From positions 248,001 through 312,000 of the forward strand of contig NZ_JAUFPS010000028.1 of assembly GCF_030409315.1 (NCBI RefSeq): a DNA stretch of 64,000 nt, read 5' to 3'. This document shows, piece after piece, positions 57,891-64,000 of this stretch (position 1 is its first letter; the number at the start of each line of letters is the position of its first letter). The notes beneath the pieces were generated by a model. That model saw only the letters and a program-made list of their open reading frames with translations, did no database searches and was not told the origin of the DNA. This DNA is from Mucilaginibacter flavus. GTDB lineage: Bacteria; Bacteroidota; Bacteroidia; Sphingobacteriales; Sphingobacteriaceae. Position numbers and translations under genes: made by a program.

Positions 57891-60041
57891 ATGAAAAAAG
57901 CGATCAATGTAACTATGCCCTCTTCAGCAGAAGGCATGAGTCGGGTAGACGGCCGGTTAAAAGTAACCGGTGCCGCTAAATACTCGGCAGAATATACAAT
58001 GCCAGGCCTCACCTACGGGGTTTTGGTAGGGAGTACCATTACCAAAGGACATATTTTAACCATAGATACCAAAGCTGCCGGGCGCGCACCGGGAGTACTG
58101 GCGGTAGTTACCCATTTAAATAGCCCCAAAGTACCCGGCGATCAGCCAGAAAAAGGAAAACCGGTGCCGGATAAAGGCGCGTTAAAAGTGTTTTACGACA
58201 ATAAGATCTACTACAACGGTCAGCCCATCGCTGTGGTAGTTGCCGATACTTTTGAGCGGGCCTTGTATGCCGCATCATTGGTAAAAGCTCAATACAAAGC
58301 AGAAAAGCATATCACCAACCTGCCCGATAACCGCGATAAAGGTTTTGCACCACGTGGCGAAGGCGTTTACAAGCGGGGAGCGGCAGATGCCTGGCAATCG
58401 GCACCATTTAAGGTAGAGCAGGAATATATTGTACCCACAGTAACCCATAACCCCATGGAGCTGCATGCCATTATAGCCCGTTGGGATGCTGATGATAAAC
58501 TAACCGTGTGGGATAAAACCCAGGGCGTTAACGATACCCGTGATGATTTGGCCCGGCTGTTTAAAATCCCGGCGGCAAATGTATTGGTACATTCGCAATT
58601 TGTGGGCGGTGCATTTGGAAGCGCCCTGCGTACCTGGCCGCATGAGGTTGCGGCTGTTTTAGCAGCCAAAGTTGTTAGCAAGCCTGTGAAGGTAGTTTTA
58701 AGCAGGGCAGATATGTTTACCTCGGTAGGTTACCGCCCTTTTACCTGGCAAAAAATTGGCATAGGTGCTACTGCTGATGGCAAACTCACCGGCATTACCC
58801 ATGAGGCGGCCGGGCAAACATCATCTTACGAAAACTTTACGGAAGGCCCCGTTGGTGTTAGTCAAAACATGTACGCCTGCCCCAATGTTAACACCAAATA
58901 TAACCTGGTATCGCTGGATATTGCCACGCCCACCTGGATGCGCGGGCCTGGTGAAGCTACCGGGGCGTTTGCTTTAGAATCGGCGTTAGATGAGCTGTCA
59001 TACGCTGTAAATATCGATCCGCTTGAGCTGCGGATTAAAAACTATGCAGAGGTTGAACCCAGCAGTGGCAAGCCTTTCTCAACTAAATTTTTGAAAGAGG
59101 CTTACCAATTAGGTGCAGATCATATTGGTTGGGGCGACCGGAAACAGGTACCACGATCTGTTAAACAGGATGGTTGGTACGTAGGCTATGGCATGGGCAG
59201 CGGTATGTTCGGTGCTTACCGCTCCGGCGCAACGGTACGGGCTAAAATGATGGCCGATGGTACGCTGATCCTGCAAACAGCCGTAAGTGATATCGGCCCC
59301 GGAACCGGCACAGCTATGACCATTATTGCTGCCGAACAAATGAATATCCCTGCAGATAAGATCCGCTTTGAACTTGGCGATTCATCCTTACCGCCCGCGC
59401 CTACACAAGGCGGTTCGGCAACGGTAGCCAGTGTTGGGCCGGCAGTGGTAAAAGCCTGTACCGATTTGAAGGAAAAATTCCAAAAACTGATTGGTAACGG
59501 CGGTGAAGATCATCCGGATTATGCCAAAGTTTTAAAAGAGCATAACCTGCCCTCGCTGGAAGTTACCAGCTCATCAGATGGCGGTAACGGGATGGAAAAA
59601 TATGCCATGAACTCCTGGTCGGTGCATTTTGTAAAGGTTTTGGTAAACGCGGCCACCGGCGTTGTTAAGATAGATAAGGTAGCCTGCGTATCAGATTGCG
59701 GTAAGGTTATCAGTCCTAAAACAGCACGCAGCCAGGTAATTGGCGGCGCTATAGGCGGTATCGGTATGGCTTTGATGGAGGAATCAATTATTGACCATCG
59801 CTACGGCCGCTACATCAACAATAATTTTGCCGATTACCACGTACCGGTTAACGCCGACATCCCACAAATAGATGCCCTGTTTATCAACAAACCTGATCCT
59901 ATTATCAACGTAATGGGTGCGAAAGGTATGGCCGAGATAGCGCTCATTGGCATGGCCGCCGCAGTTGCCAACGCGGTTTATAATGCCTGTGGAAAACGAG
60001 TTAGGGATTTGCCAATCACGCCGGATAAGGTGATGGGGTAG
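57891..60041 (+). CDS. Molybdenum hydroxylase catalytic (molybdopterin-binding) subunit (PaoC-like)
   Basis: A 716-residue catalytic subunit that binds the molybdenum cofactor and oxidises an aldehyde or heterocycle. Motifs include GRLKVTGAAKYSAEY at the start, VGGAFGSALRTWPHE and WMRGPGEATGAFALE in the substrate and cofactor regions, QGGSATVASVGPA, and the catalytic glutamate in GAKGMAEIALIGMA near the end. It starts six bases after the FAD gene. No XdhC-type maturation gene follows in the window, although these enzymes usually need one. Moco supply would depend on modABC at 33075-35152. The substrate cannot be predicted; aromatic aldehydes are typical of the Pao group. Confidence 0.93.
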   Translation: MKKAINVTMPSSAEGMSRVDGRLKVTGAAKYSAEYTMPGLTYGVLVGSTITKGHILTIDTKAAGRAPGVLAVVTHLNSPKVPGDQPEKGKPVPDKGALKVFYDNKIYYNGQPIAVVVADTFERALYAASLVKAQYKAEKHITNLPDNRDKGFAPRGEGVYKRGAADAWQSAPFKVEQEYIVPTVTHNPMELHAIIARWDADDKLTVWDKTQGVNDTRDDLARLFKIPAANVLVHSQFVGGAFGSALRTWPHEVAAVLAAKVVSKPVKVVLSRADMFTSVGYRPFTWQKIGIGATADGKLTGITHEAAGQTSSYENFTEGPVGVSQNMYACPNVNTKYNLVSLDIATPTWMRGPGEATGAFALESALDELSYAVNIDPLELRIKNYAEVEPSSGKPFSTKFLKEAYQLGADHIGWGDRKQVPRSVKQDGWYVGYGMGSGMFGAYRSGATVRAKMMADGTLILQTAVSDIGPGTGTAMTIIAAEQMNIPADKIRFELGDSSLPPAPTQGGSATVASVGPAVVKACTDLKEKFQKLIGNGGEDHPDYAKVLKEHNLPSLEVTSSSDGGNGMEKYAMNSWSVHFVKVLVNAATGVVKIDKVACVSDCGKVISPKTARSQVIGGAIGGIGMALMEESIIDHRYGRYINNNFADYHVPVNADIPQIDALFINKPDPIINVMGAKGMAEIALIGMAAAVANAVYNACGKRVRDLPITPDKVMG

Positions 60042-60120
60042 GTCGAGCGGGGGACAAAGGCGAGAAATTTACGAGGAGAAAAAAACGCAGCCTTTGCAAG
60101 CGGGCGTAACAAAGCGAAAA

Positions 60121-60153
60121 AAACTTACGAAGTTTTTAAAACTTCGTAAGTTT
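60121..60153. repeat. 33-base near-perfect palindrome, copy 2 of 2
   Basis: AAACTTACGAAGTTTT and AAAACTTCGTAAGTTT are complementary around one base. It is the same family as 47749-47779 and again lies between convergent genes, followed by T residues. Confidence 0.85.
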
Positions 60154-60176
60154 GGGATAACCATGGCGTTAGTTTA

Positions 60177-61433
60177 CTATTTCAATTTAGCCAAAGCCTC
60201 TTTTACTCTTGGCACCAGTTGCTGAATATCTTCCAAAGTGCTTGCACCTACCGAAGCCCTAAACCAGTTTACATCCTCATCGGTACCAAAGGCCGAGAAT
60301 GGCACCAACGCAACTTTGGCTTCTTTAATCAGGTAAAAATTGATATCGGCAGAATTGTTTAACACCTTGCCATCCGGCGTAGTTTTGCCGGCGTAATCAA
60401 TTTTAAGGGTTAGGTAGATGGCCCCCATTGGCTGGATAGAATCTACACTAAAACCTTCGGCTTTCATGGCCTGGAAACCTTCATGTAAGGTGCTCAGGCT
60501 GGCCTGAATTTTTCCTTTCAGGTCGTTTAAATAAGTATCAACAGCCGGGGTATCTGTAATGAAATGAGCCATGGCAACCTGCTCGGCTTTAGGTGCCCAG
60601 GCACCCATGTGGCCAACAATGGCTTTCATGTTATCAATAATATTTGCCGGGCCAAATCCCCAACCTACGCGTACGCCTGTGGCTGCGAAGCATTTTGATG
60701 AGCCATCAACAAATACAGTGTATGGTTTAAGCTCGGGGCGCAAAGTAACGGGATCATAGTGTTTAAAATCGCCAAAGGTTAATTGCGAGTAAATTTGATC
60801 GTACAATAAGTACAACGGTTTTTCGCCAGCCGCGCGATTTTTGTTTTCGGCAATAACCAGGTCGCAAATTTCTTCCAGGTCCTTTTTGTTGAACATGGTA
60901 CCCGTAGGGTTCAACGGCGAGCAAAGTGCTAATAAAGTAGCGCCTTTAAGGTGAGGTGCAATTTCATCGGCCGTCGGCATAAAGTTGTTTTCGGGCTTGG
61001 TTTCAACAATGATGGCGTTAGCGCCGGTAAGGTCGCTGTAATGATTATTGTTCCATGATGGTGCCGGGAAAACTACTTTATCGCCCGGATCAACCAACGC
61101 CAAAAACGTTGAATAAATTAAGGGACGTGAGCCGCCCGAGATCAGGATCTCATTGGCTTTATAGTTTAAACCCATCCTGCTGCTTAAAAATGCCGAAACA
61201 CTTTCGCGAAGGTTAAGCATGCCATCGGCAGGCGGATAGTTGGTTTGGTTTTGGTTATATGCCGTAACTATGCCTGCTTTCAGGTCGTTTGGAATAGGGT
61301 AAATATTGGAGTCAAAATCGCCAATGGTAAGGTTGGCAATGTTCTGGCCTTGTCTTTTTAATTCGTTTATCTCGCCCGCGATCTTGATGATCTCAGATCC
61401 GCGTAAATTTTGAGCTAATACAGAAACACTCAT
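60177..61433 (-). CDS. PLP-dependent aminotransferase (class I/II)
   Basis: Fold type I aminotransferase of 418 residues. The PLP lysine is in FVDGSSKCFAATGVRVGWGF at about residue 248. ISGGSRPLIYSTFLALVDPGD, CSPLNPTGTMF and the C-terminal FRASVGAST, with the carboxylate-binding arginine, are all typical. The start at 61433 gives MSVSVLAQNLRGSEIIKIAG, the usual helix. The substrate is not clear: an aspartate- or aromatic-type amino donor is expected for this subgroup. It is on its own between the palindromic repeat and its promoter element. Confidence 0.92.
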   Translation of the reverse strand: MSVSVLAQNLRGSEIIKIAGEINELKRQGQNIANLTIGDFDSNIYPIPNDLKAGIVTAYNQNQTNYPPADGMLNLRESVSAFLSSRMGLNYKANEILISGGSRPLIYSTFLALVDPGDKVVFPAPSWNNNHYSDLTGANAIIVETKPENNFMPTADEIAPHLKGATLLALCSPLNPTGTMFNKKDLEEICDLVIAENKNRAAGEKPLYLLYDQIYSQLTFGDFKHYDPVTLRPELKPYTVFVDGSSKCFAATGVRVGWGFGPANIIDNMKAIVGHMGAWAPKAEQVAMAHFITDTPAVDTYLNDLKGKIQASLSTLHEGFQAMKAEGFSVDSIQPMGAIYLTLKIDYAGKTTPDGKVLNNSADINFYLIKEAKVALVPFSAFGTDEDVNWFRASVGASTLEDIQQLVPRVKEALAKLK

Positions 61434-61453
61434 GGTATGGATTTTATGAGCGG

Positions 61454-61461
61454 CAAAGATA
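61454..61461 (-). promoter_or_regulatory. -7 promoter element of the aminotransferase gene
   Basis: On the minus strand TATCTTTG fits TAnnTTTG, 20 bases before the ATG; the upstream TTG is poorly placed. Confidence 0.4.
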
Positions 61462-61560
61462 GTTTTTTTGGAGCAAGGATTTTTGGAGTAAGGAGCAAAG
61501 ATTGTTGGAGTAAAGATTTTGGATCAAGAATAAAGATGAAGAAAGAATAATTGGCTATAA

Positions 61561-61594
61561 ATACAAAAGCAATCCAAACGGGTTGCTTTTGTAT
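61561..61594. terminator. Probable terminator hairpin after the desaturase gene
   Basis: ATACAAAAGCAA and TTGCTTTTGTAT pair exactly over 12 bp around a short loop, 62 bases after the desaturase stop. The flanking sequence forms a looser inverted repeat (GGAGCAAGGATTTTTGGAGT near 61470 against TCCGAAAATCCTTACTCC near 61640). The T run is imperfect. Confidence 0.55.
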
Positions 61595-61655
61595 ATGTCT
61601 GTATCTATAAAAGAGTCAAAAAGTCCTTATTCTTTGCTCCGAAAATCCTTACTCC

Positions 61656-62390
61656 CTATAAATACGCTTTCCTCAACCTAATGATATGCATCCAGTGCAT
61701 TACTTTCATTACGGGGTAAACCGGGTCGATCTCGAACCATTTGGCACCAAAGTTGGCACGGTTGGGGCGTTTGTGATGATTGTTTTGGAACAACTCTCCT
61801 AACATCAGGAAATCAAACGGGGTTGTATTTTTTGATTTGTCGCCGTTATCAAAGTTGGCGTAACCGTATTTGTGACCGCACCAGTTAACAATAGCGCCAT
61901 GGATAGGGCCCATCAAAAAGTGAATAGGGATTAACAGGTAAACCCATGGGTTGGTTGCAAACGCAACGTAAAAAGCTACATATAAAACACCGAAGGCTAC
62001 GCGCGATATCATTGATGAACCAATGAAATCAACAGTTTTCCATTCGGGGATATTTCCTTTAAAGCGCTCTTCAGGATCTTTCAAGCGGCGCTCGTGCATA
62101 CGATAGCTTTTTGCCGTGTAAACCATCATCTGGAAAACATCTTTGAAAAAGTGAGGAGAGTGTGGGTCCTTTTCAGTATCACTGTAAGCATGGTGCTCGC
62201 GGTGCATAATGGCGTAGGCCCTTGGGTTTAAAAACGACGATCCCTGGCAAATGAATGTTAGCAGGTAAAATGTTCCTTCAAAAAACTTGTTGGTAGTGAA
62301 CATTTTGTGTGACGCGTACCTGTGTAAAAAGAACGTTTGAAAAAATAGCGACAGAAACCAGTGCGCTATGAAGAATACTATTATTATCAC
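61656..62390 (-). CDS. Membrane fatty-acid (acyl-CoA type) desaturase
   Basis: Di-iron membrane desaturase of 244 residues that inserts a double bond into acyl chains. The three histidine boxes are visible: HRYASH at about residue 24, HREHHAYSD at about 65 and QNNHHKRPNRANF at about 210. A further histidine motif (WCGHKYGYANF) is as in stearoyl-CoA type enzymes. Four hydrophobic segments form two hairpins. The protein is shorter than eukaryotic relatives but normal for Bacteroidota. Probably adapts membrane fluidity to temperature; electron donors are not encoded nearby. Confidence 0.92.
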   Translation of the reverse strand: MIIIVFFIAHWFLSLFFQTFFLHRYASHKMFTTNKFFEGTFYLLTFICQGSSFLNPRAYAIMHREHHAYSDTEKDPHSPHFFKDVFQMMVYTAKSYRMHERRLKDPEERFKGNIPEWKTVDFIGSSMISRVAFGVLYVAFYVAFATNPWVYLLIPIHFLMGPIHGAIVNWCGHKYGYANFDNGDKSKNTTPFDFLMLGELFQNNHHKRPNRANFGAKWFEIDPVYPVMKVMHWMHIIRLRKAYL

Positions 62391-62432
62391 TGAATTATAA
62401 TTAGAATAATGAACTGTTATTTATAATCTTTC

Positions 62433-62440
62433 CAAAGATA
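62433..62440 (-). promoter_or_regulatory. -7 promoter element of the desaturase gene
   Basis: On the minus strand TATCTTTG matches TAnnTTTG, about 43 bases before the ATG; no well-spaced TTG was found. Confidence 0.4.
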
Positions 62441-62538
62441 CGATTAAAACCGACAAAAAGTTTTGATGGCACCCAATTGATACGAATTAGTTGGTAAACA
62501 GCTTCAAAATAAAACGCCGGATTGTGCCGGGATATTGT

Positions 62539-64000
62539 TTACTGTTTGGCAAAAGCCAACCCATCAATTGTTACCGTGCTTACTTTGCCCAATTCATCAA
62601 TATTAAAAGTAGCGGTTACTTTACCGTATTCTTTACGGGCATATGGGCCTCTAAAGGTATCGTAGTTCCAACAGGTAGCTTCGGCAGTGATAAACTGGTT
62701 GATGTTGAGGGATAATTTATCGCCGTTGGCAGTTATAATTACCGAGCCATAAAGCGGATCGGTATAAGTGCCTGCGTATTCTTTAACATCTAAAGTTGGG
62801 TGCGTACCCATCACTCGTTTTGCCTCATATTCTTTATCTGCTTTTTCGCCCTTTGCATGGATGCCGTTGTACAGCGTCAAGAAATCTTTGCTCCAATCGG
62901 TAGTGCCGCCCAGGGAGAAATAGTCAAAAGCTTTAAACATCAGCGCGTGCCGTACCTCGGCGTGGTCGAGATTGGCCAGTACGTAAACCCCAATCTTTTT
63001 ATCGGTGATCATCCCGTTAATGGCAATAAGGCCACCCAGGCTGCCGGTATGGAAATCTACCTTTTGCCCTTTATAATCCTGCTGAAACCACCCCAGCCCG
63101 TAGGTGATCCAATGCGGTTTGGTAATGCGGGCAGTTGGATAAAATTCCTCTTCGGATACAAATGTTTGGGGTTTAAGCAGCATTTTCCAGCTTTCGGGTT
63201 TAAGTAAGCGCTGGGTGCCGTACTTGCTGCTGTCCAGCATGCAGTTTACCCATTTGGCCATATCATCCACGCATGACCATACACCGCCAGCCGGAGAAAT
63301 AGCATCCGTCATATCTTTTTCAATCACCACAATATTGCTGTCAATTTTAACATGTGCCTCGGTTTGGTTGGGCATGTTTTTGGCTTGCGAGAAGGTAGGC
63401 ACTGTACGGGGCATTTTTAGCGGAGCGAAAATCCTTTTCTGAATAAAAGTTTCCCAGGGCATGCCGCTTGCTTTTTCAATTACCTTACCCGCGGCCATGT
63501 AAAATATATTCTGGTATACAAAGCCGGCCCTGAAACCGTACTGAGGTTTAACGAGACGCATTCGATGCAGAATTTCGGTAGATGGAATATTCATCATCCC
63601 CCACAAAAAATCGGTATTGCCGATGCCGCTGTCATGCAAAAATAAATCGCGCACGGTAAGCTCACGGGTTACGTAGGGGTCATATAATTGAAAGTCGGGC
63701 AGGTAATCGGTTACCTTATCGTCCCAGTGCAGTTTACCCTCGTCGACAAGCATGGCGGCGCAGGCGGCTGTCATTGCTTTGGTAGTTGATGCTATGCCAA
63801 AGACGGTTTGCGAGTTTACCTTGCCCGGTTTACCCAATTCCCGTACGCCGTAACCTTTGGAAAATATGACCTGATTATCTTTAACCACGGCAATGGCCAG
63901 GCCGGGTACATGCCAGTCGGTAACGGCTTGCTGCACGTACTTATCAAATTCTTTAATATCAGGGGTACTGGTTTGCGCCTGGGTTAAAACGGGAATCAAA
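62539..64000 (-). CDS. Serine hydrolase of the class C beta-lactamase family, 5' end outside the window
   Basis: At least 486 residues of a penicillin-binding-protein-like serine hydrolase. The catalytic SxxK is in GIASTTKAMTAA at about residue 71, the YxN equivalent in VYQNIFYMAAG at about 162, and the HTGSLGG segment stands in for the KTG motif. After the hydrolase domain (about 15-370) comes a C-terminal DUF3471-like beta domain (about 395-486). The frame runs to the window edge, so the signal peptide is cut off; the first visible residues (MIPVLTQAQ) look like the end of one. Acts in the periplasm as an esterase, peptidase or beta-lactamase-like enzyme; substrate unknown. Confidence 0.88.
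   Translation of the reverse strand, partial: LIPVLTQAQTSTPDIKEFDKYVQQAVTDWHVPGLAIAVVKDNQVIFSKGYGVRELGKPGKVNSQTVFGIASTTKAMTAACAAMLVDEGKLHWDDKVTDYLPDFQLYDPYVTRELTVRDLFLHDSGIGNTDFLWGMMNIPSTEILHRMRLVKPQYGFRAGFVYQNIFYMAAGKVIEKASGMPWETFIQKRIFAPLKMPRTVPTFSQAKNMPNQTEAHVKIDSNIVVIEKDMTDAISPAGGVWSCVDDMAKWVNCMLDSSKYGTQRLLKPESWKMLLKPQTFVSEEEFYPTARITKPHWITYGLGWFQQDYKGQKVDFHTGSLGGLIAINGMITDKKIGVYVLANLDHAEVRHALMFKAFDYFSLGGTTDWSKDFLTLYNGIHAKGEKADKEYEAKRVMGTHPTLDVKEYAGTYTDPLYGSVIITANGDKLSLNINQFITAEATCWNYDTFRGPYARKEYGKVTATFNIDELGKVSTVTIDGLAFAKQ

Noticed and set aside
1-64000. CRISPR arrays, rRNA and tRNA genes, integrases, replication origins
   Set aside because: None were found by reading. Short-spaced repeats with unique spacers are absent, and the repeats seen are palindromes. 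A tRNAscan or Infernal run would be needed to exclude small RNAs fully.

Overview
The window looks like a chromosomal piece of a Bacteroidota genome, most likely Sphingobacteriaceae and close to Mucilaginibacter or Pedobacter. The evidence is the gene content (a dialkylresorcinol/flexirubin-type cluster, HYC_CC_PP-type protein, GH97, 7TMR-DISM sensor, DUF5690), lipoproteins of the 'SCKKD' type, promoters matching the Bacteroidota consensus (TTTG, about 19-22 bases, TAnnTTTG), and coding DNA of roughly 45% GC. The species assignment is inference. No rRNA, tRNA, CRISPR array, complete insertion sequence, integrase or plasmid gene was seen.

Layout. 1-4100: end of an ABC-2 permease, an OmpA-family lipoprotein, and a three-gene envelope operon (HYC_CC_PP protein, heavy-metal-associated domain protein, outer-membrane barrel). 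4119-7090: tail-specific protease and a TPR protein. 7347-12208: cyanophycin locus, with isoaspartyl peptidase and cyanophycinase divergent from cyanophycin synthetase. 12266-18515: a glycosyltransferase-like protein and two GH3 beta-glucosidases. 18940-23425: DUF1295 and DUF1475-like membrane proteins, a peroxiredoxin, a Tat-exported sugar isomerase-like protein, a frameshifted outer-membrane protein and serine O-acetyltransferase. 23696-32226: a ten-gene minus-strand operon for a dialkylresorcinol/flexirubin-like product (DarA- and DarB-like enzymes, ACP, ketosynthase plus chain-length-factor pair, BtrH-like protein, ABC exporter). The starter, reductase and dehydratase genes usual for such clusters are absent. 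32457-35152: PnuC and the molybdate transporter ModABC.

35363-47711 is a polysaccharide-degradation region. It holds two related GH30 lipoproteins and a GH16 lipoprotein, with the same C-terminal beta-trefoil module on one GH30 and the GH16. Between the GH30 genes lies a 7TM sensor fused to the DNA-binding part of an IS1595-type transposase. An outer-membrane protein, an AT-rich HNH gene of foreign look and a GH97 follow. With the GH3 enzymes the set suits fungal-type beta-1,3/1,6-glucan, but there is no SusC/SusD pair here.

47836-54729: an HxlR regulator divergent from an unknown gene, an AhpD-like protein, a DUF5690 membrane protein fused in frame to a phosphonate-type alcohol dehydrogenase, a PhnX-like hydrolase, a repeat-rich gap, a GreA-like protein and an RRM protein. 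54883-63999: GAF histidine kinase, a Tat-exported three-subunit molybdenum hydroxylase, an aminotransferase, a fatty-acid desaturase and a serine hydrolase cut by the window end.

Intergenic DNA is rich in palindromic and nested inverted repeats of several families, some present twice. Three genes or operons have Bacteroidota promoters placed so close to the ATG that their mRNAs would be leaderless or nearly so.
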